Program-made: the position numbers and the translations under genes
Source: Reyranella sp.
GTDB lineage: Bacteria; Pseudomonadota; Alphaproteobacteria; Reyranellales; Reyranellaceae
Direction: 5' to 3'
Length of the DNA: 64,000 nucleotides
NCBI RefSeq assembly: GCF_004297265.1
Contig: NZ_SCUT01000047.1
Location: 1 to 64,000 of the forward strand
The notes under the pieces: generated by a model
The model's input: only the letters and a program-made list of their open reading frames with translations
What the model was told of the DNA's origin: nothing
Databases searched by the model: none
Shown here: positions 28,386 through 37,452 of the stretch, piece by piece
Layout of the letters: each line of letters begins with the position of its first letter
How positions within the stretch are numbered: position 1 is the first letter of the stretch

Positions 28386-28508
28386 CGGCGCCCTCCGAGT
28401 CTCACGGTACGGGCATCCCGGCCGTACGGTAAGAAATCTAACTTTTGCCTGCGGAAACACAATACAATATTCGTGGTGTTGAAGCGGGTGGAGGCGCGAC
28501 CCAGAGCC
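28386..28508. promoter_or_regulatory. Divergent promoter region, exoprotein and T1SS genes
   Basis: 123 bp between two divergent starts, with an AT-rich core (about 28430-28475) in otherwise GC-rich DNA. Plus strand: TTGCCT, 17 bases, TATTCG. Minus strand: TTGTGT, 16 bases, TAGATT. These are weak matches to sigma-70 hexamers; the position is the main argument. Confidence 0.35.
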
Positions 28509-30668
28509 ATGGATCCCGACAAGGAGCTGCCCAACGATCCCGGCATCATCGCCCTGGTGATGCTGATGCGCCTGCATGGGGTGGCGGCCGACGGCGATCA
28601 GATCCGGCACCGGTTCGCGGCGCGGCCAGTCGGCGTGACCGAGATGGTGCGCTGTGGCAAGGAATTCGGGCTCAGGACCCGGGTGGTGCGCACCCAGTGG
28701 AGCAGGCTACCCCATACGCCCCTGCCGGTGATCGCTGCGTTGCGCAACGGCAGTTTCCTGCTGATCGGCCAGGTCGACATCGACGAGGGTAGGGTCCTCG
28801 TCCAGGAACCCACGGCCGCCCGTCCCCGGGTGATGACGCAGGCGGAACTGGAGGAGGTGTGGGACGGCCGGATCGTGCTGATGGCGCGGCGCAGCGCGCT
28901 CTCCAGCCTGACGCGCCGGTTCGACATCAGCTGGTTCGCCGGGGCCATCGCCAAGTACCGCGGCCTGCTGGGCGAGGTGCTCGTTGCCTCGTTCTTCCTG
29001 CAGGTCTTCGCACTGGTTTCGCCGCTCTTCTTCCAGGTCGTCATCGACAAGGTCCTGTCGCACCGTGTGATCAGCACGCTCGACGTCCTGATCCTCGGCC
29101 TGGTCGCCATCTCAATCTTCGAGACGATCCTGGGGGGACTTCGCACCTATCTCTTTTCGCACACGACCAATCGCATCGACGTCGAGCTGGGCGCGCGGCT
29201 GTTCCGGCATCTGCTGGCGCTGCCGATAAATTATTTCCAGACCCGCCGCGCCGGCGATTCGGTGGCGCGGGTGCAGGAACTCGAGAACATCCGCAACTTC
29301 CTCACCAGCTCGGCGCTCACGCTGGTGGTCGACCTCTTCTTCACCGTCGTCTTCCTGGCGGTGATGTTCGTCTATTCGCCGCTTCTCACCTTCATCGTGA
29401 TCGGCTCGCTGCCGGTCTATGTCGCCATCTCGGCCGGTGCCACGCCGTTCTTCCGCCGGCTACTGGACGAGAAATTCCGGCGCGGCGCCGAGAACCAGGC
29501 CTTCCTGATCGAGACGACGACGGGCGTCGAGACCCTGAAGGCGATGGCGGTCGAGCCGCAGATGCAGCGGCGCTGGGAGGAGCAGCTCGCGGGCTACGTC
29601 GCCGCGAGCTTCCGCGTCACCAACCTCGGCAACTACGCCAGTCAGGCGGTGCAGCTCGTCAACAAGCTGGTCGTCTCCGCGACGCTCTATTTCGGCGCCA
29701 AGCTCGTAATCACCGGCTCGCTGTCGGTGGGCGAGCTGGTGGCTTTCAACATGCTGGCCGGCCGCGTCAGCCAGCCTGTGCTGCGCCTGGCCCAGCTGTG
29801 GCAGGACTTCCACCAGGCCAGGCTGTCGGTGGCGCGGCTGGGCGACATCCTCAACACCCCGGCCGAGACCGTCTACAATCCGACCCGGGTGGTGCGGCCG
29901 CCGATCCGCGGCGAGGTGGCGTTCGAGCATGTCAGCTTCCGCTACCGCGTGGACGGCTCGCAGATCCTTCACGACGTGAACTTCACGGTGCCGGCCGGCC
30001 AGACCGTCGGCATCGTGGGCTCGTCGGGCTCGGGCAAGAGCACGCTGGTGAAGCTGATCCAGAGGCTCTACGTCCCCGAAAGCGGCCGCGTCCTGATCGA
30101 CGGAGTCGACCTTGCTCTCGTCGACACGTCCTGGCTGCGACGCCAGGTCGGCTTCGTGCTGCAGGAAAACGTGCTGCTGAACCGCTCTGTGCACGAGAAC
30201 ATTGCCCTGACGGATCCGGCGATGCCCATGGAGAAGGTGATCGCCGCGGCGAAGCTCGCCGGCGCGCACGAGTTCATTCTTGAGTTGCCGGAGGGCTACG
30301 ACACGATCGTCGGTGAACGCGGCGGCAGCCTCTCAGGCGGACAGCGCCAGCGGCTGGCCATCGCGCGGGCGCTCGTGACCGATCCGCGCATCCTCATCTT
30401 CGACGAGGCGACCAGTGCGCTCGACTACGAGAGCGAACGCATCATCCAGGAAAACATGGCCGAGATCGCGAGGGGCCGGACCGTGTTCATTATCGCGCAT
30501 CGCCTCTCGGCGGTCCGGCACGCCGATCGCATCATCACCATGGACCACGGCCGGATCGTCGAGGACGGCAAGCACGAGGACCTGATGCGGACCGGCGGCC
30601 GCTACTCACAGCTCTATCGTCTGCAAGGTGGCATCCAGGTCGTGTCCGAGGCCGGGCGCGACCGATGA
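28509..30668 (+). CDS. Type I secretion ABC transporter, HlyB-like
   Basis: 719 residues from ATG 28509. An N-terminal C39-like domain reads DPGIIALVMLMRLHG, with Pro in place of the peptidase Cys, so it is the non-cleaving substrate-docking type found in HlyB. A six-helix ABC transmembrane domain follows (residues about 150-430). The nucleotide-binding domain has Walker A GSSGSGKST (near 504), signature LSGGQ (near 608), Walker B ILIFDEATS and the H-loop IIAHR. The HlyD gene overlaps its stop (ATGA). It would export the GH64/AIDA-repeat protein and perhaps the Calx-beta protein. Confidence 0.92.
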   Translation: MDPDKELPNDPGIIALVMLMRLHGVAADGDQIRHRFAARPVGVTEMVRCGKEFGLRTRVVRTQWSRLPHTPLPVIAALRNGSFLLIGQVDIDEGRVLVQEPTAARPRVMTQAELEEVWDGRIVLMARRSALSSLTRRFDISWFAGAIAKYRGLLGEVLVASFFLQVFALVSPLFFQVVIDKVLSHRVISTLDVLILGLVAISIFETILGGLRTYLFSHTTNRIDVELGARLFRHLLALPINYFQTRRAGDSVARVQELENIRNFLTSSALTLVVDLFFTVVFLAVMFVYSPLLTFIVIGSLPVYVAISAGATPFFRRLLDEKFRRGAENQAFLIETTTGVETLKAMAVEPQMQRRWEEQLAGYVAASFRVTNLGNYASQAVQLVNKLVVSATLYFGAKLVITGSLSVGELVAFNMLAGRVSQPVLRLAQLWQDFHQARLSVARLGDILNTPAETVYNPTRVVRPPIRGEVAFEHVSFRYRVDGSQILHDVNFTVPAGQTVGIVGSSGSGKSTLVKLIQRLYVPESGRVLIDGVDLALVDTSWLRRQVGFVLQENVLLNRSVHENIALTDPAMPMEKVIAAAKLAGAHEFILELPEGYDTIVGERGGSLSGGQRQRLAIARALVTDPRILIFDEATSALDYESERIIQENMAEIARGRTVFIIAHRLSAVRHADRIITMDHGRIVEDGKHEDLMRTGGRYSQLYRLQGGIQVVSEAGRDR

Positions 30669-32104
30669 CGGACGCCGTCGCTGCGCCGCCCAAGCCGCCC
30701 GCGAGACCGCGGCCGGTCCGGCGTCATGCCCACGAGGTCGAGTTCCTGCCGGCGGCCCTCGAAGTCGTCGAGACGCCGCCATCGCCGATCGGGCGGGCGA
30801 TCAGCGGCCTCATCGTCGTGGTGTTCCTCGCAACGATCCTGTGGGCGTCCTTCGGCACGATCGACATCATCGCCGTGGCGCAGGGCAAGATCATCCCGAG
30901 CGGCAGTACGAAGACCCTCCAGCCGCTGGAGAGCGGCATCGTAAGGGCGATCCACGTCAAGGACGGCCAGACGGTCAAGGCGGGCGACGTCCTGATCGAG
31001 CTGGATTCGACCGTCAGTGTCGCCGAACGCACACGCACCGAGGCCGACCTGGTGGCGGCCCGGCTCGACGTGGCGCGGCTGCGCGCGCTGCTCTCCGACG
31101 TGCCCGATCCGGTCGCGCAGTTCGAACCGCCCGGGGAAGCGGACCCGGCCCTGGTGGCCGCTCAACGCCATCTCCTTGCCAGCGAAGTTGCCGAACGCCG
31201 CGCCAAGACCGCAGCGGTCGACAACCAGAAGGTCCAGAAGGAAAAGGAAGTCGCGACGCTGGCGGCCAGCATCGCGAAGATCGAGGCGATGTTGCCGATC
31301 CTGCGCCAGCGGTTCGAGATCCGCCGGGCCCTGATGGAAAAGGATCTCGGTTCCAGGCTGCTCTACCTGCAGGAGCAGGGCGAGCTGGTCGGCGCCGAGA
31401 ACGAGCTGCTGATCCAGAGAAGTCGCCATGCGGAAGCCGTCGCGGCGCTGGGGGCGATCACGGCCACCCGAGACCAGGTGGAGGCCGAGTTCCGGCGCAA
31501 GACCGCCGATGAACTGTCCAAGGCCGAGCAGCGCGTCGCCGCTCTGACCCAGGATCTCGTGAAGACCACCCAGCGCACGCGCGAGCGCTCCCTGGTGGCC
31601 CCGATCGACGGGGTGGTCCAGCAGCTCGCCGTGCATACGATCGGCGGGATCGTGACGCCGGCGCAGCCTCTGCTCGTTCTGGTGCCAACCGGAAGCCGGC
31701 TCGAGATCCTGGCGATGATCCCGAACCAGGACATAGGTTTCATCGAGATCGGCCAGAGGGCGGCGGTCAAGGTCAGGACCTTCGATTTCACGAAGTACGG
31801 CCTGCTGGAAGGCGTCGTCGAGAGCGTCTCGATGGACGCGATCAAGCCGGACCCGACACGCGACCTCCCGGACGGACGGTCGCCGGACTCCATGATGCCC
31901 GGTGCCGCGGGCGCGCCGCAGGACCCCGTCTACGCCGCGCGCATCTCGCTCGATCGCAGCCAGATCAAGGTCGGCGACAAGGTCGTCAGCCTGGCGCCCG
32001 GCATGGCGGTGACGGTGGAGATCATGACGGGCGAGCGCACCATCATCAGTTACCTGCTGTCGCCGCTTTCACGCCATGGCCAAGAGAGCATGAGGGAGCG
32101 TTGA
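30665..32104 (+). CDS. HlyD-family membrane fusion protein
   Basis: 479 residues, overlapping the ABC gene by 4 bp. One transmembrane helix near residues 40-62 is followed by the lipoyl half-motif (PSGSTKTLQPLESGIVRAIHVKDGQTVKAGD), a long coiled coil with EIQ-type helices, the second lipoyl half (LVAPIDGVVQQLAVHTIGG) and a beta-barrel C-terminus (GMAVTVEIMTGERT). It bridges the inner-membrane ABC exporter and a TolC-type channel; no tolC is in the window. Confidence 0.92.
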   Translation: MTDAVAAPPKPPARPRPVRRHAHEVEFLPAALEVVETPPSPIGRAISGLIVVVFLATILWASFGTIDIIAVAQGKIIPSGSTKTLQPLESGIVRAIHVKDGQTVKAGDVLIELDSTVSVAERTRTEADLVAARLDVARLRALLSDVPDPVAQFEPPGEADPALVAAQRHLLASEVAERRAKTAAVDNQKVQKEKEVATLAASIAKIEAMLPILRQRFEIRRALMEKDLGSRLLYLQEQGELVGAENELLIQRSRHAEAVAALGAITATRDQVEAEFRRKTADELSKAEQRVAALTQDLVKTTQRTRERSLVAPIDGVVQQLAVHTIGGIVTPAQPLLVLVPTGSRLEILAMIPNQDIGFIEIGQRAAVKVRTFDFTKYGLLEGVVESVSMDAIKPDPTRDLPDGRSPDSMMPGAAGAPQDPVYAARISLDRSQIKVGDKVVSLAPGMAVTVEIMTGERTIISYLLSPLSRHGQESMRER

Positions 32105-32190
32105 TTCCCGGCGTTTGGGTGCTGGAGATCGCGTCGATAACGTGCAAATAATGCCACCGGTAATTGTTAACTCGGGGGCGGCCAAGGGCC

Positions 32191-33165
32191 ATGAAGCGCG
32201 ATGCGGTGATCATGGTGACGGGCGCCGGTGGCTTGGTCGGCTCCACGTTACTGGAGCACTTGGCTCGCGAAGGGTTTGCTCGCCTCGTTCCAGTGCTGCG
32301 GCGAGACTGCGATCTTTCCGATTCGAAAAGTACCGAATCGCTTTTCGCCCGCACGCGGCCGACCTACGTGTTCCATGCGGCCGGCCGGGTCTACGGCATC
32401 CTGGGCAACATGATGAACCAGGGGCTGTCGTTCTATGACAACAGCATGATCAACACGAACGTCGTCGAGGCGGCTCGCCGGCATGGCGTCGAGAAGATCA
32501 CCGTCATGGGAACGGGGGCCGTCTATCCCTATCCGCCGCCGGGCGTCCCGCTGCGCGAGAACATGATCCACTTCGGCATTCCGCATGCGTCGGAACGAGG
32601 GTACGCGAACGCCAAGCGCGCGATGCTGGCGATGCTCGAAGCCTACGAGGAGAGCTATGGTCTCAAGTGGGCCTATATCGTCTCCTGCAATCTCTTCGGG
32701 CCGCGCGACAGGTTCGACGTGAAGTTCGGGCATGTCGTGCCGGCGCTCATCCGGAAGTTTCACGAGGCCCGCCGCAGTGGCGGCAGCGTGGACGTCTGGG
32801 GCGATGGCTCGGCGCAGCGGGATTTCATGTACAGCCGGGATGCCGCCCGCGCGTTCCAGACGATCATGGAAAGCGTCGACGGCGCCGTGAACATCGGCAG
32901 CGGCGTCGTCTACAGCATCCGCGAGATCGTCGACATGCTGGGAGCGATCACGGGCATGGCGGACCGCGTGCGATGGGATCCGACCAAGCCGAACGGGCAG
33001 GAGTATCGCGAATACGATCTCAGTCGCATGCGTCTCGCCGGTTTCGAGTGCCGATACGCCATCGCCGACGGGCTGCGCGAGACCTGGGAATGGTACTGCC
33101 GTGAATTCGACGGCGAGTCGCCATCGGCATCGACGCGTGCCGAAGGGGTGTCCGTGAGCCTTTGA
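32191..33165 (+). CDS. NAD-dependent epimerase, GDP-L-fucose synthase-like
   Basis: 324 residues from ATG 32191. Extended short-chain dehydrogenase with the Rossmann motif VTGAGGLVGS and the catalytic Y-x-x-x-K in RGYANAKRAML. The NLFGPRDRFD segment matches GDP-4-keto-6-deoxy-mannose epimerase/reductases. It probably makes a deoxy sugar nucleotide for the surface polysaccharide. No GDP-mannose dehydratase is in the window, so the exact substrate is uncertain. It heads a run of plus-strand surface genes. Confidence 0.8.
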   Translation: MKRDAVIMVTGAGGLVGSTLLEHLAREGFARLVPVLRRDCDLSDSKSTESLFARTRPTYVFHAAGRVYGILGNMMNQGLSFYDNSMINTNVVEAARRHGVEKITVMGTGAVYPYPPPGVPLRENMIHFGIPHASERGYANAKRAMLAMLEAYEESYGLKWAYIVSCNLFGPRDRFDVKFGHVVPALIRKFHEARRSGGSVDVWGDGSAQRDFMYSRDAARAFQTIMESVDGAVNIGSGVVYSIREIVDMLGAITGMADRVRWDPTKPNGQEYREYDLSRMRLAGFECRYAIADGLRETWEWYCREFDGESPSASTRAEGVSVSL

Positions 33166-33186
33166 GGCCGCGGATACATCGACGCC

Positions 33187-34383
33187 ATGGCGATCAGCAC
33201 AGACCCGGCGATACCGTCGGAAACACAGAGGGCACCGACCACCGAGGAGCGGCTGAGCGCGCTCGGGCTCGACGGCCGGCGGCGCATGGTTCACAGGCTG
33301 CTGCCTCTCGAAACCGGCTGCGGGCTCGAGATCGCGCCGAACTGGGCGCCGGTCGTCACCAAGTCGGAAGGCGACGTTCTCTATTGTGACTATCTCACCT
33401 ACGAGCAATTGCTAGAGCGCGAAAGGACGAATCCCGGCCGAATCCAGCACGGCCTGCGCGTCCAGCGCCTCGATTTCATCTGGGAGATCGGCAAGACGCT
33501 GCAGGAATGCGCTGGCACGGCGGCTCCCTTCGATTATGTCGTTTCGTGCCATGTCTTCGAGCACGTGCCGAACTTTCTCGAGTATCTCTACCAGGTCCGG
33601 GCCGTCGTGAAGGACGATGGCGTGATCGCGATGGTGCTGCCGGACTGCAAGGGCAGCGGCGAGTATTTCCGGCGCGAGACGAATGCAGCCGAGCTCATCA
33701 GTTCCTACTTGCTGGGACAGACCGTGCCTTCACCGGGGCAGGTTTATGACGGGCTCAAGAATCTCTTCGACTTCCAGAACGTGCCCCTGGAGGGCCGTAC
33801 GCTCGCCGACGTCAAGCGGCTCTTCACCAACTCCGACTCCTACGCCGCGGCGTTGCGCGCGAGCCAGGAGTATGTCGACGTGCATTGCTGGGCCTTCTCC
33901 CGCGACGGCTTTGCCGAAGTCGCGCGTGAACTGAGGGAGATCGGCCTTTTCGATTTCGAGATCGAATCGCTCGAGTCCAATCCGCCAACGCAGACCGGGC
34001 ATGGCTCCGAATTCTACGTGAAGCTGCGACCGACGGCGCCTGCGCGGCCCTCGCGGCTGCGCGGCCGCACCTTGCCCTTCGCCGGTGCGGCGCCCGTCCC
34101 GGACGAGCAGCCGGGCGTGTCCGACATCGAGCGGGTCATGGCCCATGGCGACCGGGCGTTCCGTGAGGCGGTCGCCGTCCAGGACGCGCTGAAGGCCGAG
34201 AAGGAAGCGGCCGAAGCCGCGATGGCGCGGGCCGTCGCCCATGGCGAGAAGGCCTTCCGCGAAGCCGTGGCGGCCCAAGACGTGCTCAAGGCCGAAAAGG
34301 CGCTCGCCGAGGACCGGCTCGCCCGGCTGGAAGCCAGCCCCCTCGTGAAGTTGGGCCGCCAGCTCGGCCTGCTTCCCCGATAG
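33187..34383 (+). CDS. SAM-dependent methyltransferase with coiled-coil tail
   Basis: 398 residues. The first 280 are a class I methyltransferase fold: GLEIAPNWAPV (cofactor loop), FDYVVSCHVFEHVPNFLEYL (motif with the 'HVFEH' signature), DDGVIAMVLPDC. The last 90 residues are Ala/Glu-rich and carry an imperfect duplication (HGDRAFREAVAVQDALKAEK / HGEKAFREAVAAQDVLKAEK), probably a coiled coil. It may methylate a sugar or chain end of the polysaccharide. Such coiled-coil extensions act as chain-length rulers in WbdD-type proteins, but a kinase domain is absent here. Confidence 0.75.
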   Translation: MAISTDPAIPSETQRAPTTEERLSALGLDGRRRMVHRLLPLETGCGLEIAPNWAPVVTKSEGDVLYCDYLTYEQLLERERTNPGRIQHGLRVQRLDFIWEIGKTLQECAGTAAPFDYVVSCHVFEHVPNFLEYLYQVRAVVKDDGVIAMVLPDCKGSGEYFRRETNAAELISSYLLGQTVPSPGQVYDGLKNLFDFQNVPLEGRTLADVKRLFTNSDSYAAALRASQEYVDVHCWAFSRDGFAEVARELREIGLFDFEIESLESNPPTQTGHGSEFYVKLRPTAPARPSRLRGRTLPFAGAAPVPDEQPGVSDIERVMAHGDRAFREAVAVQDALKAEKEAAEAAMARAVAHGEKAFREAVAAQDVLKAEKALAEDRLARLEASPLVKLGRQLGLLPR

Positions 34384-34410
34384 GCGATCACGTTCGGGAA
34401 CCGAAAGACC

Positions 34411-35820
34411 ATGACGCAGAAGAGACTGGCGATCGTCTGTTCCTACAATGAGAGCTGCGGCAACGCATCCTACGCCCATGTGCTCAGGAACAAGTTCTCG
34501 GAGTACGTCCACTGCGATGTGATCCCGCTCGACCTTTTCCTGCTGCAGAGGTCCAGTCCCGCTTTCCAGTCGGCAGGCGACAGGCATATTGCCGAGATCG
34601 CGGCGCGCCTCTCGGGCTACGACTACGTGAACATCCAGTTCGAGGCGGGTCTCTATGGCGCGAAGGACAGCGACGTTCTGCGTCGGCTGACGATGCTCCT
34701 GGACGCCTGCCGGAGCGTCGTCGTCACGATGCATCGCATCAACCCGCCGACCTTCTACCTGCCGCGCGTCCTCTGGCAGTTCGCCGAGACTTTCGTCGCG
34801 GGGCATCCGATCGTGGCCACCCGGGCCATGCTTGCGGAAATTTTCTACGCGCGTCCGGCGGCGAAGCTCTATTCCCGCATCATCGAGGCCTGCCGGCGGC
34901 GCTCGCGTTCCGCAAACGTCAGTATCATGGTCCACACGAAGCGGGAGCGGCGCATCGTCCGGGAGATCTACAGGTTCGACAAGGTGGTCGATTTCCCGAT
35001 CACCTTCCTGACGGAAGACCAGCGGCGCGACGTGCTGGAGAAAACCGACGTCGAGGCCTTTCGGCAGCGCCACGGGATTGCGCCCGGCGTCAAGGTGATC
35101 GGCGCCTTCGGATTCATCTCCTCCTACAAGGGCTACGAGACGCTGATCCACGCGCTGAAGGAACTGCCGGAGGACCATCACCTCTACCTGTTCGGTGGAC
35201 AGCATCCCGCTTCCGTCGCGGAGAATGTCCAGCTGGATCCGTACATCGAATCATTGCTGAAGCTCATCAGGGAGAAGAACGACGAGGTCGTCGGCGACTC
35301 CCGTCGGCGACTGATGCCCTTCGGACGCGGGACGGTTGCGCCAGCGGACACCGGCCCGGAGGTCGCGGAGCGCAGGGAAGACACGCTCTCGAGGCTCCTG
35401 TCCTACGACCTGCTGAAGCGAGTCCATTTCATTGGCGAACTGTCGGATCCGCACTTCATCGAGGCGCTGCGCGGCTGTGATGCGGTTGCTCTGCCCTATC
35501 TCGAGGTCGGCCAGAGCATGTCCGGTGTCATCGCGCTCGCGATCGAATGCGGCGCCAACCTGTATTGTGCCCGCAACAGGTCTTTCGCCGAAGTGATGAA
35601 GTACTACGGCGAGGTCTTCGTCTCGTTCGACATCGGCAATCATGTGGAACTGGCACAGAAGATCCAGCGGGGCGGTAACCGCTTCGAGGAAGCGCGTAAC
35701 CGTGCCCTGGCGACCTACAACCTGCAGAGCAACGTGGCCTTGCATCTGGAGAAACTGGGCTTCACCGTGCCGGCCGAGCCTGGGCTGCCGCAGACGGGGA
35801 CAACGCAACCGGCGGCGTAG
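34411..35820 (+). CDS. Glycosyltransferase, GT4-like
   Basis: 469 residues with a GT-B layout: N-terminal Rossmann part (LAIVCSYNESCGNASYAHVL, VVVTMHRINPP) and C-terminal part with GVKVIGAFGFISSYKGYETLIHAL and the late EALRGCDAVALPYLEVGQSMSGVIALAIECG donor-binding segment. It should transfer a sugar from a nucleotide donor onto the growing surface glycan in the cytoplasm. An insert of about 60 residues between LFGGQHP and LLSYDLLKRVHF is longer than usual. Confidence 0.75.
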   Translation: MTQKRLAIVCSYNESCGNASYAHVLRNKFSEYVHCDVIPLDLFLLQRSSPAFQSAGDRHIAEIAARLSGYDYVNIQFEAGLYGAKDSDVLRRLTMLLDACRSVVVTMHRINPPTFYLPRVLWQFAETFVAGHPIVATRAMLAEIFYARPAAKLYSRIIEACRRRSRSANVSIMVHTKRERRIVREIYRFDKVVDFPITFLTEDQRRDVLEKTDVEAFRQRHGIAPGVKVIGAFGFISSYKGYETLIHALKELPEDHHLYLFGGQHPASVAENVQLDPYIESLLKLIREKNDEVVGDSRRRLMPFGRGTVAPADTGPEVAERREDTLSRLLSYDLLKRVHFIGELSDPHFIEALRGCDAVALPYLEVGQSMSGVIALAIECGANLYCARNRSFAEVMKYYGEVFVSFDIGNHVELAQKIQRGGNRFEEARNRALATYNLQSNVALHLEKLGFTVPAEPGLPQTGTTQPAA

Positions 35821-35844
35821 AGCCGCTCGACGGGAGCAGTTCCG

Positions 35845-37452
35845 ATGGCGACACCGGACGGGCTGGACGAGGAACTCGCGCTGGCGCTGTCAGCCGTCGA
35901 AGCCGACCCGGCCAACGCCTACGGCCTCGCGGTGGTGGCCGAGCGTCTTCGTCTCGCCGGTCGGGAGGAGGAGGCGGCCGCGGCCGTCCGGCGGGCCGCC
36001 GCCCTCAATCCGGGCGACGATCGCGTACTCAGGAAATCTCAGACGCTCCTGCTCATGGTGGGCGATTTCGCCGCCGCGGTCGAACAGGGGCGCCTGCTGG
36101 TCGGGCGCGACCCCGCGGATCCGGAGGCGCGTTTCCAGTTGATCTTCGGGCTGCTGGCGCTGCGCGAGCACCGCGAGGCGCTGGATCATCTCGACATCTA
36201 CCTGCAGCGAGCGCCCGAGTCGGCGCTGGGCTGGCGCAATCATGCCGGTGCGCTCGAGGCGCTGGGCGAATTCCATCGGGCACTTGCTTCGTCGAACCGG
36301 GCGGTGTTGCTCGAGACCTCCAATCCGGAGTTCCGCCTCCATCGCGCGGGCTTGCTAAACCATCTCGGCCGGACTGCCGACGCCCTGGCCGAGGTCCGTG
36401 CCGCCGAGGCGATCGAGGGCGAGACCGCCCGGGTCGCGTGGTTCCGAAGCGTGATCCATGACGGGGCCGGCGATCTCGATGCCGCGATCGACCATGCCCG
36501 TAAGGCCCGGGCTCTCGCGCCCGGAAATCTCGACTTTGACCGTTATGTCTCGGATCTCGAGAAGCGACGGGCGGCGAGGCTGGAGCTGCTGCTCCCCCCT
36601 GATACGGGTGAACCGGGAGAACAGGCCACGCCGCGTCCGGGCTGGCAGGCCAGGCCGTCCGTCCGGCCGGGATGGCGGGCCGCCGTGGCCAGCCAGGGAC
36701 GCATCCTGATCGCGCTGCTGCTGCGGGACGCGCAGACCCGCTTCGGAGAAACGCGCCTCGGCTACCTCTGGGCCCTGCTGGAGCCGATCTCCCATCTGGC
36801 GCTGATCGCCAGTGTGTTCGCTGCCACGCATATCGGCGGAACGGCGCCCGTCGGCAGCAACCTCATCGTCTACTACTTCACCGGCGTGCTGCCGTACCTG
36901 CTGTTTTCCAACACGGTCTTCGGGGTCCAGCACAGCCTCGTCGCCAACCGCCCCCTGCTGCAGATCCCTCTGGTCCAGCACGTCGATGTCCTGCTGGCGC
37001 GCGGTCTGCTCGAGCTGCTGACCCAGTTCTGCGTCGCCATCATCGTGCTGACTGCTTTCGTTCTGCTTGGCCTGCCCGCGGTTCCGAACGACGTGTTCGA
37101 CGCGGCCAGCGGGCTCTTCGCGATCTGGGTTATCGGATTCGGCATCGGCGTGACCAATGCGACCATCATCCATTTCGTGAAGTCGTGGGACCATGTCTTC
37201 GCGAACGTCGTGCGCGCCCTCTATTTCACCTCTGGCATCTTCCTCAATCCGGCCGAGATGCCCGAATGGGTGCGCGACATCCTCGTCTGGAACCCGGTCC
37301 TGCAGGCCATCGACTGGATTCGCAGCGGCTTTTTCGACAGCTGGCATCCGATCTGGCTGGATCGCGGATACGTCGTCCTGTGGGGATTTGCCGCCGTGCT
37401 GATCGGCTTCAGCCTGGAACGTGCCTGCCGCCGGCGGCTCTCGGTCGCATGA
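35845..37452 (+). CDS. TPR domain fused to an ABC-2 polysaccharide export permease (KpsM/Wzm type)
   Basis: 535 residues with two unlike halves. Residues 1-235 are a run of TPR-like helical pairs (ALSAVEADPANAYGLAVVAERLRLAGREEEA, then LGRDPADPEARFQLIFGLLALREHREALDHL and others). After a Pro-rich linker, residues about 270-530 are a six-helix ABC-2 permease of the capsule/O-antigen export family (LLLRDAQTRFGETRLGYLWALLEP, FTSGIFLNPAEMPEWVRDIL, NPVLQAIDWIRSGFF). The ATPase gene starts within its stop (ATGA). The TPR part would sit in the cytoplasm, where it could dock a glycosyltransferase. The fusion is unusual and is read from an uninterrupted frame. Confidence 0.85.
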   Translation: MATPDGLDEELALALSAVEADPANAYGLAVVAERLRLAGREEEAAAAVRRAAALNPGDDRVLRKSQTLLLMVGDFAAAVEQGRLLVGRDPADPEARFQLIFGLLALREHREALDHLDIYLQRAPESALGWRNHAGALEALGEFHRALASSNRAVLLETSNPEFRLHRAGLLNHLGRTADALAEVRAAEAIEGETARVAWFRSVIHDGAGDLDAAIDHARKARALAPGNLDFDRYVSDLEKRRAARLELLLPPDTGEPGEQATPRPGWQARPSVRPGWRAAVASQGRILIALLLRDAQTRFGETRLGYLWALLEPISHLALIASVFAATHIGGTAPVGSNLIVYYFTGVLPYLLFSNTVFGVQHSLVANRPLLQIPLVQHVDVLLARGLLELLTQFCVAIIVLTAFVLLGLPAVPNDVFDAASGLFAIWVIGFGIGVTNATIIHFVKSWDHVFANVVRALYFTSGIFLNPAEMPEWVRDILVWNPVLQAIDWIRSGFFDSWHPIWLDRGYVVLWGFAAVLIGFSLERACRRRLSVA

